From NCBI RefSeq assembly GCF_008868175.1, contig NZ_WBKT01000009.1:1-64000 (forward strand): a DNA stretch of 64,000 nucleotides. Direction: 5' to 3'. Positions 51,629 through 60,671 of the stretch are shown piece by piece. This DNA is from Micromonospora sp. AMSO31t (GTDB lineage Bacteria; Actinomycetota; Actinomycetes; Mycobacteriales; Micromonosporaceae). Numbering within the stretch: the first letter of the stretch is position 1; each line of letters begins with the position of its first letter. Below the pieces are notes generated by a model that saw only the letters and a list, made by a program, of their open reading frames with translations, had not been told where the DNA came from and searched no databases. The translations under genes and the position numbers were made by a program.

Positions 51629-52954
51629 ATGCGGACGGTGCGGGGCTGGTTCCGGGACACGACAGGCGGGCTGCCGAGGACCTTCTGGTACCTCTGGACC
51701 GGCACCCTCATCAACCGGCTCGGCTCGTTCGTCCTGGTCTTCCTGGCCATCTACCTCACCCAGGAGCGCGACTTCTCCGCCTCGCAGGCCGGCCTGGTCA
51801 TCGGGCTGTGGGGCGTCGGCGGCGCGGTCGGCACCACGATCGGCGGCACCCTGACCGACCGGTGGGGACGCCGGCCCACCCTGCTCACGGCGCACCTCGG
51901 CGCGGCCACCATGATGGTGGCGCTCGGCCTGGCCCGGCCGCTCTGGGCGGTGGCGCTGGGCGCGCTGCTGCTCGGCACCTTCGCCGAGGCCGCCCGTCCC
52001 GCGTTCGGCGCCATGATGGTCGACGTGGTGCCGGAGAAGGACCGGCTGCGCGCCTTCTCGCTGAACTACTGGGCCATCAACCTGGGCTTCGCCTGCGCCG
52101 CGGTGCTGGCCGGCGTCGCCGCCCAGTCCGGCTACCTGCTGCTCTTCCTGGTCGACGCGGCGACCACGCTGGTCACCGCGCTGATCATCTTCACCCGGGT
52201 CGGTGAGACCCGGTCGGCGCACACCGGCCCGGTGAGCAAGGGTGCGGCCGCCCCCGCGGGCGCCCTGCGGACCATCCTCGGCGACCGGGTCTTCCTGGGC
52301 TTCGTGGCGCTCAACCTGTTCGGCGCGCTGGTCTTCCTCCAGCACATCTCGATGCTGCCGATCGCCATGGGCGACTCCGGGTTGAGCCCCGCGACCTACG
52401 GCTCGGTGATCGCGCTCAACGGGGTGCTGATCGTGGTCGGTCAGCTCTTCGTGCCCAAGCTGATCAGGGGCCGGAGCCGCTCGCACGTGCTGGCGCTCGC
52501 CGCGCTGGTCATGGGCGCCGGGTTCGGGCTCACCGCGTGGGCCGACACCGCCTGGCTCTACGGCCTGACCGTGCTGATCTGGACGGTCGGCGAGATGCTC
52601 AACTCGCCGTCCAACGCGACCCTCATCGCCGAACTGTCCCCCGCCGCGTTGCGCGGCCGCTACCAGGGGGCCTTCTCACTCTCCTGGCAGCTCGCTGGCG
52701 CGACCGCGCCGGTCCTCGGCGGCGTGGTGCGGGAGCACGCCGGCAACACGACACTCTGGCTCGGCTGCGCCGTGATCGGCGCCGTGATGGCGGTGGCCCA
52801 CCTGGTGTCCGGCCCCGCCCGGGAGCGGCGCGCGGCCCGGCTGCGCACCGCGGGCACCCCCGTCACGCCGGTCACCGTGGTCCGGAACCCGGTCCCGGGG
52901 GCGGCCGAGGCCGCCGCCACCGCACCGGCCGAACCGGTCCGCGCCGGCTCCTGA
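51629..52954 (+). CDS. MFS multidrug-type transporter (paralogue A)
   Basis: 441-aa MFS protein with 12 predicted helices. N-terminal signature: VRGWFRDTTGGLPRTFWYLWTGTLINRLGSFVLVFLAIYLT. The MFS motif A loop is GGTLTDRWGRRPTLLTAHLG, and AEAARPAFGAMMVDVVPEKDRLRAFSLNYWAINLGF is the TM4-5 motif C-like region. A Pro/Ala/Val-rich tail of about 35 residues ends the protein. It resembles YdhP/YitG-type efflux proteins. The next gene is a clear paralogue, 104 nt downstream, same strand. The tandem pair interrupts the gpmA-ybjN-mshA block. Confidence 0.9.
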   Translation: MRTVRGWFRDTTGGLPRTFWYLWTGTLINRLGSFVLVFLAIYLTQERDFSASQAGLVIGLWGVGGAVGTTIGGTLTDRWGRRPTLLTAHLGAATMMVALGLARPLWAVALGALLLGTFAEAARPAFGAMMVDVVPEKDRLRAFSLNYWAINLGFACAAVLAGVAAQSGYLLLFLVDAATTLVTALIIFTRVGETRSAHTGPVSKGAAAPAGALRTILGDRVFLGFVALNLFGALVFLQHISMLPIAMGDSGLSPATYGSVIALNGVLIVVGQLFVPKLIRGRSRSHVLALAALVMGAGFGLTAWADTAWLYGLTVLIWTVGEMLNSPSNATLIAELSPAALRGRYQGAFSLSWQLAGATAPVLGGVVREHAGNTTLWLGCAVIGAVMAVAHLVSGPARERRAARLRTAGTPVTPVTVVRNPVPGAAEAAATAPAEPVRAGS

Positions 52955-53058
52955 GGTACGCCATCCGGCGGTCGTGACCAGCGCCACCAGGCGAACGCCG
53001 GGACGGGCCACTACGGTCAGCAGGGCGGATCGGTTAACAAACTTTCCCAGGAGGACGG

Positions 53059-54315
53059 GTGCGCGGCCTGCGGCGCTGGTGGGACGACACAGCCGGCGGG
53101 CTCCCCGCCGCCTTCTGGTACCTCTGGTCCGGGCTGCTCATCAACCGGGCCGGCGCCTTCGCCATGCTCTTCCTGTCGCTCTACCTGACGGCCGCGCGGG
53201 GCGCCTCGGCGTCGCTCGCCGGCCTGGTGGTCGGGGCGTACGGGGCCGGCGGCGCGGCCGGCACGCTGCTCGGCGGGGTGCTGGCCGACCGGTGGGGCCG
53301 GCGGTCCACCCTGCTCGCCGCCCACCTGGGCGCGGCCGGGCTGATGGTGGCGCTGGCGTTCAGCCGGCACCTGGCCGTCATCGCCGTGCTGGCCGCGCTG
53401 GTCGGGGTGGTGCACTCGATGCCCAGCCCGGCGTTCGTGGCCGCCATCGTGGACGTGGTGCCGGAGGCCCGCCGCTCCCGCGCGTTCAACCTGCAGTTCT
53501 GGGCGTTCAACCTGGGGATGGCGGTGGCCTCGCTGCTGGCCGGGGTGCTCGCCGAGGCGAGCTTCGTGGCGCTGTTCCTGGTCGACGCCGCGGCGACGCT
53601 GGCGGCCGCCGTGGTCATCGCGCTGAAGGTCCCGGAGACCCTCACCCGCCGCCCGGCGGTCACGGTGCGCGCGGTGGCGGGCCGGAGGCCCGGGCTGCAC
53701 ACCGCGCTGACCGACCGCACCTTCCTGACCTTCGTCGGGCTGACCTTCCTGCTGGCCGTGCTCACCATGCAGACCTCGACGATCATGCCGCTCGCGATGC
53801 GGGCCGACGGCCTGCGTCCCTCGGCGTACGGGCTCGTGGTGGCGCTCGGCGGTGCGCTGATCGTGGCCGGGCAGCTCTTCGTGCCCCGGCTCATCGAGCC
53901 CTTCCGGAAGTCGACAGTGCTGGCGGTCTCCACCGGGCTCATGGCGCTCGGCTTCGGGGCGCTGACCGTCGCCGACGGCCTGCCGCTCTACCTGGGCGCG
54001 GCGGTGGTGTGGACGGTGGGTCAGATGCTCGCCGCGCCGCCGAACGCGCAGATCAACGCGGATCTCGCGCCGCCCGAGCTGCGCGCCCGCTACCAGTCGG
54101 TGTTCTACCTGACCTTCCCGGCCGCGTCCTTCGTGGCGCCGGCGCTGGGCGGGCTCAGCCTCCAGCATCTGAATGAGCGGCACTGGCTGGTGGTGGGCGC
54201 CCTGGGCCTGGTCGCGGCGGCCGGTCATCTGCTGGCGGGGCCGCCCCGGGAACGCCGGGTCGCCGCGCTGCGGGCGGCGGCGGAACGGTCGGAGACGGTG
54301 TCGGCGGGGCGCTGA
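53059..54315 (+). CDS. MFS multidrug-type transporter (paralogue B)
   Basis: 418-aa MFS protein clearly homologous along its length to the upstream gene. The shared opening is WWDDTAGGLPAAFWYLWSGLLINRAGAFAMLF against RDTTGGLPRTFWYLWTGTLINRLGSFVLVF; both have GGVLADRWGRRSTLLAAHLGAA-type motif A and ALGGALIVAGQLFVPRLI-type TM7 segments. It lacks the long C-terminal tail of its neighbour. GTG 53059 follows CAGGAGGACGG, a strong ribosome site. A long hairpin terminator follows. Presumed efflux; substrate unknown. Confidence 0.9.
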   Translation: MRGLRRWWDDTAGGLPAAFWYLWSGLLINRAGAFAMLFLSLYLTAARGASASLAGLVVGAYGAGGAAGTLLGGVLADRWGRRSTLLAAHLGAAGLMVALAFSRHLAVIAVLAALVGVVHSMPSPAFVAAIVDVVPEARRSRAFNLQFWAFNLGMAVASLLAGVLAEASFVALFLVDAAATLAAAVVIALKVPETLTRRPAVTVRAVAGRRPGLHTALTDRTFLTFVGLTFLLAVLTMQTSTIMPLAMRADGLRPSAYGLVVALGGALIVAGQLFVPRLIEPFRKSTVLAVSTGLMALGFGALTVADGLPLYLGAAVVWTVGQMLAAPPNAQINADLAPPELRARYQSVFYLTFPAASFVAPALGGLSLQHLNERHWLVVGALGLVAAAGHLLAGPPRERRVAALRAAAERSETVSAGR

Positions 54316-54333
54316 CCCTCCCCGGAAACGGCT

Positions 54334-54371
54334 CGAGCGCCCACCACGACCCCCGTCGTGATGGGCGCTCG
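54334..54371 (+). terminator. Terminator hairpin after MFS paralogue B
   Basis: Arms 54334-54343 (CGAGCGCCCA) and 54362-54371, continuing inward with CACGAC/GTCGTG (54345-54350 and 54355-54360) around a CCCC loop; one mismatch. It starts 19 nt after the stop codon. Confidence 0.85.
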
Positions 54372-54693
54372 CACCGTACGCCCGGCGGCGGCGGGCGACC
54401 CTCACCCCCGTAAGCGTCGCCCGCTCGCGCCGCCGGTTCCACGGATGGCACCGTCCCCCAACGGTGTGCTCCACCCGATCCTCGCACCTCGCTTGCGCGG
54501 ATCTGATCGATCCGCCGCTCCCCCGAACGATTCCAAGCGTGGCGCGGTGCAATAAAGTTAGTTCGCCCGGATTCCGGATTCAACCCGGATCGCTGTCTTA
54601 CCCGTCACAGCATCCGTGTCGGAAACCCGGCTGTCCCTGCTCCGGTCTCTCCCTGGCCAACAAGCGAATCCCCGTCGGCCATTCCCCTAAACC
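54372..54693. other. 322-bp gap between MFS B and histone-like gene
   Basis: Downstream flank of two convergent transcription units. It includes a relatively AT-rich spot near 54540-54565 (AATAAAGTTAGTT). No gene or clear site recognised. Confidence 0.5.
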
Positions 54694-55773
54694 TCAGCCG
54701 TCCTCGCGATTCGGGTTCTCGGTCCGGAAGAAGTTGCTCTGCCGGCCGTCCCGCATCTGCTCCTGGTAGATCAGGTTCAGGCCGCGCAGGTCGAACGTCC
54801 GGAACCAGTCGTCCCAGCTCACCTCGCGGATTCGGCTGCTCTCCCGGTATCCGGGGATGTTGAACGTCAGCACGCCGGGTCGGTCGCCGCGCTCGGTGCC
54901 GGCGATCGTGGCCGGCTTGGCGTTGCGGGCCCGGGCCCAACGCTGGATGACCTCGTGGTTGGTCGTCACCAGGCTCCGCCCCGGACGCTCGGGGCGATCG
55001 TCCAGGGACATGATCTGCTGGGACGAACTCACCGACCGGGACGCCGACCGCCCGCTCCGGATCTGGGTGGTCGTTGCGGCCGTACCCCGTGCCAGGGCCG
55101 GCCCGGCCGCGGCGGGCGCCTTCTTCGCGGGCGCCGCCCTGGCAGCCGTCTTCCTCGCCGGGGCCGCCTTCGCGCGGGTGCCCGCCGCCTTCCTCGCGGG
55201 CGCCGCCTTCGCGCGGGCGCCCGCCGCCTTCTTCGCCGGGGCCGCCTTCGCGCGGGCGCCCGCCGCCTTCTTCGCCGGGGCCGCCTTCGCCCGGGTGCCC
55301 GCCGCCTTCCGCGCCGGGGCCGCCTTCGCCCGGGTGCCCGCCGCCTTCCGCGCCGGTGCGGCCTTCGCCCGGGTGCCCGCGGCCTTCCGCGCCGGGGCCG
55401 CCTTCGCGCGGGCGCCGGTGGCCTTCACGGCCGGTGTGGCCTTGGCCCGCGACGGCGCGGTCCGGCGCGCCGCGGTCGTCTTCTTGGCCGCGGCCGTCTT
55501 CTTCGTCGCGGACGGCCGGCCGGCCGGGCCGGTGCTCTTCCGGGCCGCCCCGCCCTGTTCGGATCGCAGCGTCCGGACCATGGTCTTCACCAGGTCCGGC
55601 TTGCGCATGGCGGAGATCCCGGAGACCCCGCGCCGGCGCAGCTGACCGCGGATGTCGTCGACCTTCATCCGGGAGATCTCGGATTCGTTGATGCCCGGGG
55701 TGTTCGCGGTCTGGTTGCCGGGCTTGCGTTTGGTCGCAGTCGTGCCGCGACTTGAGCTGTTCCGCTGAGCCAT
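54694..55773 (-). CDS. Histone-H1-like Lys/Ala repeat protein with Rho-N/SAP-like head and DUF-type tail
   Basis: 359-aa basic protein in three parts. Head (about 30-72): ISRMKVDDIRGQLRRRGVSGISAMRKPDLVKTMV, a Rho-N/SAP-like helix-loop-helix for nucleic acid binding. Middle (about 80-220): H1-like Lys/Ala/Pro sequence, with seven perfect-length 13-residue repeats KAAGTRAKAAPAR at residues 117-207. Tail (about 250-355): NHEVIQRWARARNAKPATIAGTERGD, VLTFNIPGYRESSRIREVSWDDWFRTFDLRGLNLIYQEQ, a domain otherwise seen as small standalone bacterial proteins often mislabelled as branching enzymes. Probably nucleoid-associated and possibly stress-related. ATG 55773 was chosen as the first codon before MAQRNSSS. 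Confidence 0.85.
   Translation of the reverse strand: MAQRNSSSRGTTATKRKPGNQTANTPGINESEISRMKVDDIRGQLRRRGVSGISAMRKPDLVKTMVRTLRSEQGGAARKSTGPAGRPSATKKTAAAKKTTAARRTAPSRAKATPAVKATGARAKAAPARKAAGTRAKAAPARKAAGTRAKAAPARKAAGTRAKAAPAKKAAGARAKAAPAKKAAGARAKAAPARKAAGTRAKAAPARKTAARAAPAKKAPAAAGPALARGTAATTTQIRSGRSASRSVSSSQQIMSLDDRPERPGRSLVTTNHEVIQRWARARNAKPATIAGTERGDRPGVLTFNIPGYRESSRIREVSWDDWFRTFDLRGLNLIYQEQMRDGRQSNFFRTENPNREDG
55153..55425 (-). repeat. Seven 39-bp tandem repeats inside the histone-like gene
   Basis: 273 bp = 7 x 39, encoding seven copies of a 13-residue Lys/Ala/Arg/Pro unit. Copies differ mainly at A/T (ARAK vs TRAK) and R/K at the last position. Such arrays change copy number readily, so this locus may be length-variable between strains and prone to assembly error. 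Confidence 0.9.
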
Positions 55774-55849
55774 GGGACACGCTCCTCGACAGTCCGTCCT
55801 CGGCACGCGGTGGGTCCCAAGTGCCGCACCGCGCGGTGCGGCATACCCG

Positions 55850-56383
55850 TCAGGACGGGTCCGAACCTCCGGCGGCCGAGCCGGCGGGGGCCGAGGGTTC
55901 GAAGAGGTGGGCGAACGCGGCCAGGTTGGCCGTGGACTCGCCCCGCTTGACCCGCCACTCCCACTCCCGGCGGATGGCGGTGCCGAAGCCGATCTCCAGC
56001 ATGCTGTCGAAGGACTCGTCGGCGTAGGTCAGCACCGCCCCGAGCAGGCGGTCCAGCTCGTCCTCGTCGACCCCGGACAGGTTGACCCGCCCGGTCAGGT
56101 AGACGTCGCCGACCGCGTCGATGGAGAAGGACACCCCGTACATCCGGGCGTTGCGCTGGAGCAGCCAGGCCCACAGCTCCTCCCGGCGCTCGTCGGGCTG
56201 GCGCATCACGAACGCCTCGACCCGCAGCGCGTGCTCGCCGACGATGAGGTTGCAGATCGTCTTGAGCTTGTGCGTGCCCGGCAGGGTGACCGCGTACGAC
56301 GTCTCGCCGGTGGACTCCCACTCCAGCTCGCGCTCGGCGCAGACGGCCTCGATCAGCGCGGCGACCTCACTCCTGCGGCTCAT
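55850..56383 (-). CDS. YbjN-domain protein
   Basis: 177-aa protein of the bacterial YbjN sensory-transduction-like family: RSEVAALIEAVCAERELEWESTGETSYAVTLPGTHKLKTICNLIVGEHALRVEAFVMRQPDE, then AWLLQRNARMYGVSFSIDAVGDVYLTGRV and DELDRLLGAVLTYADESFDSMLEIGF. The same family is encoded right after mshA in mycobacteria (Rv0487 position), and here it follows mshA by 47 nt on the same strand. Function is unknown; the fold resembles chaperone-like type III secretion proteins. Confidence 0.93.
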   Translation of the reverse strand: MSRRSEVAALIEAVCAERELEWESTGETSYAVTLPGTHKLKTICNLIVGEHALRVEAFVMRQPDERREELWAWLLQRNARMYGVSFSIDAVGDVYLTGRVNLSGVDEDELDRLLGAVLTYADESFDSMLEIGFGTAIRREWEWRVKRGESTANLAAFAHLFEPSAPAGSAAGGSDPS

Positions 56384-56430
56384 CGCACCCACTCTACGGC
56401 CGAGCACCGGAGGCCGCCGGCCGGCGGCGC

Positions 56431-57810
56431 TCACCAGGAACAGGTGAGGGCGGGGTCGCCGAGCCGGCCGGCCAGCCGGACCCGGTGCTCGGCGATCGCC
56501 TCGCCGTAGACGGCGAGGAGGCTGGAAGCCGTGCGGTTCCAGGAGAAGTCGCGGGAGTGCCGTTGCGCGCCCCGGGCCAGGGTGGCCCGGCGCAGCCGAT
56601 CGGGCAGCAGGCGGGCCAGCGTACGGGCCCAGTCGACCGGATCGTGGCCGTCGATGAGGACGCCGCTGACGCCGTCCCGGACGGCGGTGACCAGCCCGCC
56701 CACGGCGGCGGCCAGCACCGGCGTGCCGCAGGCCTGGGCCTCCAGCGCGACCAGCCCGAACGACTCGTTGTGCGAGGGCACCGCGACCAGGTCGGCCGCG
56801 CGGTAGAGGGCCGGCAGGTCGTCGCCGGTCTGCGGCGGGAGGAACCGCACCCGGTCGGCCACGCCGAGCGAGCCGGCCAGCTCGATGAGGGCGGTGGGCC
56901 GGTCCAGCCCCGTGCCGCTCGGGCCGCCGCAGATCACCACGGTCACCTCGTCGGCGAGGGCGGGCTCCCGCTCGCGCAGCGCGGCGACCGCCCGGATCAG
57001 CACGTCGGGGGCCTTGAGCGGCTGGATCCGGCCGACGAAGGCCACCACGTAGCCGCCGGTCGGCAGGCCGAGGCGGCGGCGGGCCGCCAGCATGGCCGCG
57101 TCCCGGTCGCCGGGAGCCGGGCGGAAGCGGTCCAGGTCCACGCCGGGCTCCACGACGGCCACCCGGGCCGGCTCGGCGTCGTACCGGTCGATGAGGTCGC
57201 GGGCCTCGACCCCGGTGTTGGCGACCAGCCGGTCGGACTCGGCGACCACCTGCTCCTCGCCGATGACCCGCGCCTTGGGCTCGGGCCGGTCCCCGGCGGC
57301 GAGCTGGGCGTTCTTGACCTTGGCCAGGGTGTGCGCCGTGTGCACCAGCGGCACGCCCCAGCGCTCCTTGGCCAGCCAGCCCACCTGGCCGGAGAGCCAG
57401 TAGTGCGAGTGGATCAGGTCGTAGTGGCCCGGCGGGCGGGCCGCCTCGGCGCGGAGCACACCGGCCGTGAAGGCGCAGAGCTGGCCGGGCAGCTCCTCCT
57501 TGGTGAGCCCCTCCAGGGGACCGGCCGTGACGTGCCGGACGCTCACCCCGGGCGCCATCTCGACCACCGGCGGCAGGTCGCCGGAGGTGGCCCGGGTGAA
57601 GATCTCCACCTCGACGTCGGCCTCGGCCAGCCGCCGGGCGACCTCCAGGATGTAGACGTTCATGCCGCCGGCGTCGCCCGTGCCGGGCTGGTGCAGCGGC
57701 GAGGTGTGCACGGAGAGGGTGGCGATGCGGCGCGGCCGAGGCCACGGCAGGGCACCTCGCTGACGACCGACACCGGTGTGCACATCCGCCACGTCCGCTC
57801 CCTCTGTCAC
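56431..57810 (-). CDS. mshA: D-inositol-3-phosphate glycosyltransferase (mycothiol synthesis)
   Basis: GT4 glycosyltransferase that joins UDP-GlcNAc to inositol-3-phosphate, the first step of mycothiol synthesis. The roughly 459-aa protein has the MshA hallmark [69 protein letters not shown] follows, then [35 protein letters not shown], and the nucleotide-sugar site [31 protein letters not shown] 57810 is a plausible start; the true one could be a few codons further in. It heads the mshA-ybjN pair and fits the actinobacterial identity of the genome. Confidence 0.95.
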   Translation of the reverse strand: MTEGADVADVHTGVGRQRGALPWPRPRRIATLSVHTSPLHQPGTGDAGGMNVYILEVARRLAEADVEVEIFTRATSGDLPPVVEMAPGVSVRHVTAGPLEGLTKEELPGQLCAFTAGVLRAEAARPPGHYDLIHSHYWLSGQVGWLAKERWGVPLVHTAHTLAKVKNAQLAAGDRPEPKARVIGEEQVVAESDRLVANTGVEARDLIDRYDAEPARVAVVEPGVDLDRFRPAPGDRDAAMLAARRRLGLPTGGYVVAFVGRIQPLKAPDVLIRAVAALREREPALADEVTVVICGGPSGTGLDRPTALIELAGSLGVADRVRFLPPQTGDDLPALYRAADLVAVPSHNESFGLVALEAQACGTPVLAAAVGGLVTAVRDGVSGVLIDGHDPVDWARTLARLLPDRLRRATLARGAQRHSRDFSWNRTASSLLAVYGEAIAEHRVRLAGRLGDPALTCSW

Positions 57811-57963
57811 GGTTGATGCCGTCCCGCACGACCGGCGCTCTTCGGTCAACCTCCGCGCCGGATGTCATCTTCCCCATCGGGCTTCGGAAATGCGTCGCGG
57901 CGGGTCCCGGGCGTGACGGACCTCATCACCGCGCCGGGTGGGCCGGCGGGTGAGAATGACCGG

Positions 57964-58728
57964 ATGACCTCAGTCGCCATCGTCACCGGGGCGTCCAGCG
58001 GGATCGGCGCGGCCACCGCCCGCCGGCTGGCCGCCGAAGGTTTCCACGTGCTCGCCGCCGCGCGGCGTACCGACCGGCTGGCCGGCCTGGTCGCCGAGAT
58101 CGAGGCGGCCGGCGGCGCGGCCACCGCGGTGGAGTGCGACGTGACCTCGGACGGGTCGGTCGCCGGTCTCGCCGCCGCGGCCGCCGACGCGCCCGGCCCG
58201 GTGACCCTGCTGGTGAACAACGCCGGTGGGGCGCGCGGCCTCGACCCGGTGGAGTCCGCCGACGTCGGCGACTGGCAGTGGATGTACGACGTCAACGTGC
58301 TCGGCACGCTCCGGGTCACCAAGGCGCTGCTGCCCGCGCTGGAGTCCTCCGGCGCCGGCACGGTCGTGATCGTCAGCTCCACCGCCGGCCGCGTCGTCTA
58401 CGAGGGCGGCGGCGGTTACACGGCGGCCAAGCACGCGCAGACGGCGATGGCCGGCACGCTGCGGCTGGAGCTGTGCGGCCGGCCGGTCCGGGTGATCGAG
58501 ATCGACCCGGGCATGGTGAAGACCGAGGAGTTCGGCCTGGTCCGCTTCGACGGCGACGCCGACCGGGCCGCCGCCGTCTACGCGGGGGTGGCCGAACCGC
58601 TGGTCGCCGAGGACGTGGCCGACTGCGTCGCCTGGTGCGCCACGCGTCCGCACCACGTCAACATCGACCAGCTCGTGGTCCGCCCGCTGGCCCAGGCCGC
58701 GCAGCACAAGGTGCACCGGACCTCCTGA
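57964..58728 (+). CDS. Short-chain dehydrogenase/reductase
   Basis: 254-aa classical SDR. Cofactor motif VTGASSGIGAATARRLAAEGF (TGxxxGIG); NNAG motif in LLVNNAGGARG; catalytic Ser in VIVSSTAGRVVYEGGGGYTAAKHA with the YxxxK pair; DPGMVKTEEF after it. The C-terminus (VAWCATRPHHVNIDQLVVRPLAQA) places it in the YdfG/serine-3-dehydrogenase-like group, which acts on L-allo-threonine, serine or 3-hydroxy acids. The methyltransferase-like gene begins 1 nt inside its stop (TGATG), so the two are coupled. Confidence 0.93.
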   Translation: MTSVAIVTGASSGIGAATARRLAAEGFHVLAAARRTDRLAGLVAEIEAAGGAATAVECDVTSDGSVAGLAAAAADAPGPVTLLVNNAGGARGLDPVESADVGDWQWMYDVNVLGTLRVTKALLPALESSGAGTVVIVSSTAGRVVYEGGGGYTAAKHAQTAMAGTLRLELCGRPVRVIEIDPGMVKTEEFGLVRFDGDADRAAAVYAGVAEPLVAEDVADCVAWCATRPHHVNIDQLVVRPLAQAAQHKVHRTS

Positions 58729-59513
58729 TGGTCCGGCCGCTCGGGGTCGTCACCCGGGGCACGACGAATCCGAACCGGCTCCGGCGGGTCGACAACTGGA
58801 TCGCCGCGACCTGCGGCGACGCGCTGCGCGCCGCCGCCGACCCCCTCGTGGTCGACCTGGGCTACGGCGCCACCCCGGTGACCGCCGTCGAGCTGCGGGC
58901 CCGGCTCGCCGCCGCCGTCCGCGCCGACGTCCGGGTGGTCGGGCTGGAGATCGATCCGGTACGCGTGGCCGCCGCCCAGCCGGCCGCCGAACCGCCCGGG
59001 CTCACCTTCGCCCGGGGCGGCTTCGAGCTGGCCGGGCTGCGTCCCGCCCTGGTGCGCGCGTTCAACGTGCTGCGCCAGTACGACGAGGGCGAGGTGGCTG
59101 ACGCCTGGCGTACGGTCACGGGGCGACTCGCCCCGGGTGGGCTGCTGGTCGAGGGCACCTGCGACGAGCTGGGGCGGCTCGGCGCCTGGGTGCTGCTCGA
59201 CGCCACCGGCCCGCGCACGCTGACCCTGGCCGCGAAGCTCACCACCCTGGAGAGCCCGGCCCAGCTCGCCGAGCGGCTGCCCAAGGCGCTCATCCACCGC
59301 AACATCCCCGGCGAACCGATCCACGACCTGCTCCAGGCCCTGGAGAGCGCCTGGCACGCCACCGCCGGCTACGCACCCTTCGGTCCCCGCGACCGCTGGA
59401 CGAGGACGGTGGCCGCCGTGAAGGCGGCCGGCTGGCCCGTCCTGGACCGCCCCCGCCGCTGGCGCCGGGGCGAACTGACGATCCCCTGGCCGGCGATCGC
59501 CCCCGCGGGCTAG
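58728..59513 (+). CDS. SAM-dependent methyltransferase-like protein
   Basis: 261-aa Rossmann-fold protein. PLVVDLGYGATPVTAVELRARL resembles SAM motif I, with GYG in place of the usual GxGxG. VVGLEIDPVRVAAAQPA follows like motif II, and VRAFNVLRQYDEGEVADAWRTVTGRLAPGGLLVEGT like motifs IV-V. The RPLGVVTRGTTNPNRLRRVDNWI opening is a conserved actinobacterial family marker, as far as I recall. Substrate unknown. It is coupled to the upstream SDR (TGATG) and overlaps murB convergently by 4 nt. Confidence 0.8.
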   Translation: MVRPLGVVTRGTTNPNRLRRVDNWIAATCGDALRAAADPLVVDLGYGATPVTAVELRARLAAAVRADVRVVGLEIDPVRVAAAQPAAEPPGLTFARGGFELAGLRPALVRAFNVLRQYDEGEVADAWRTVTGRLAPGGLLVEGTCDELGRLGAWVLLDATGPRTLTLAAKLTTLESPAQLAERLPKALIHRNIPGEPIHDLLQALESAWHATAGYAPFGPRDRWTRTVAAVKAAGWPVLDRPRRWRRGELTIPWPAIAPAG

Positions 59514-60601
59514 ATGGCGCAGTTGATCAGGACGGGTTCGGGGTGGAGGGTTACTCCGAGGCGGGTCTGCACGCCGTCGCGGATTTCCCGGGCCAGGGCG
59601 ATCAGGGACGCCGTGCTTGCCGCGCCGGTGCGGTTCGTCAGGGCCAGGGTGTGCTTGGTGGAGATGGCGACGCCCTCGGGGCCGGTGTGGCCCCTGCCGA
59701 AGCCGGCCTTGTCGATCAGCCAGGCCGCGCTCACCTTCACCGTGTCCCCCGGGCACGGCCAGGACGGCGGCTCGCCCAGGTCGGCGGCGCGCTCCCGGAG
59801 CCGCTCGTACGCCTCCCGCTCCAGCACCGGGTTGGTGAAAAACGAACCCACCGACCAGGTGTCCGGGTCCCGCGCGTCGAGCACCATGCCCTTGCCGGCG
59901 CGCAGCCGCCGCACGGTGGCCCGGGCTTCCGCCAGCGGCACCCGGTCGCCCACCTCGACGCCGAGCGCGCGGGCCAGCTCGGCGTAGCGCACCGGGCCGG
60001 AGAGCGGCGAGCGGGTGAGCCGGAAGTCGACCGAGAGCACCACCCAGCGGTCGCTGTACTTGAAGATGCTGCCCCGGTAGGCGAACCCGCAGTCCGCCGC
60101 CGGGATGCGGACCACAACGCGCCGGGTGCGGTCGTACGCCTGCACGGCGGTGATCGTCTCGGCCACCTCCTGTCCGTACGCGCCGACGTTCTGGATCGGG
60201 GTGGCGCCGGCCGAGCCGGGGATGCCGGAGAGGCACTCCAGCCCCGACCAGCCGCGCTCGACGGTGGCGGCGACCAGGTCGTCCCAGGGCTCGCCGGCCT
60301 CGACGCGTACGGTGACCGTGTCGGTGTCCTCGGCGACCACCTGGAAGCCCCGGGAGCGGATGAGCACGACGGCGCCCGGGAAGCCCTGGTCGCCGATCAC
60401 CACGTTGCTGCCGCCGGCCAGCAGCAGGACGGCCTGCTCCCGGGCCTCCGCCTCCCGGACCTTCCGAACGATCTCGTCGGCGCTGGTGGCGACCTCCAGC
60501 CGCCCGGCGGGGCCGCCGAGGCGCAGCGTGGTGTAGCGCGCCAGGGTGGCCGGGTCGGTCGGGTCGGCTCCGGTCGTCGGTTCGGCGTAGACGTCTGACA
60601 C
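59510..60601 (-). CDS. murB: UDP-N-acetylenolpyruvoylglucosamine reductase
   Basis: FAD/NADPH enzyme reducing UDP-GlcNAc-enolpyruvate to UDP-MurNAc in peptidoglycan precursor synthesis. The 363-aa protein opens ARYTTLRLGGPAGRLEVATSADEIV. Its FAD-binding motif is LLLAGGSNVVIGDQGF, followed by LECLSGIPGSAGATPIQNVGAYGQEVAETI and the proton-donor Ser in WSVGSFFTNPVL. The C-terminal type I part is SAAWLIDKAGFGRGHTGPEGVAISTKHTLALTNR. GTG 60601 is the best start. The gene is cytoplasmic and stands alone, divergent from the mycothiol-isomerase-like gene. Confidence 0.96.
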   Translation of the reverse strand: MSDVYAEPTTGADPTDPATLARYTTLRLGGPAGRLEVATSADEIVRKVREAEAREQAVLLLAGGSNVVIGDQGFPGAVVLIRSRGFQVVAEDTDTVTVRVEAGEPWDDLVAATVERGWSGLECLSGIPGSAGATPIQNVGAYGQEVAETITAVQAYDRTRRVVVRIPAADCGFAYRGSIFKYSDRWVVLSVDFRLTRSPLSGPVRYAELARALGVEVGDRVPLAEARATVRRLRAGKGMVLDARDPDTWSVGSFFTNPVLEREAYERLRERAADLGEPPSWPCPGDTVKVSAAWLIDKAGFGRGHTGPEGVAISTKHTLALTNRTGAASTASLIALAREIRDGVQTRLGVTLHPEPVLINCAI

Positions 60602-60671
60602 GCCTCTCACCCTAGGCTGAGGGGTAGCCGCGGCACCCACTGGTGGCCCGGTCACCCCCGGGAGGATTGCG

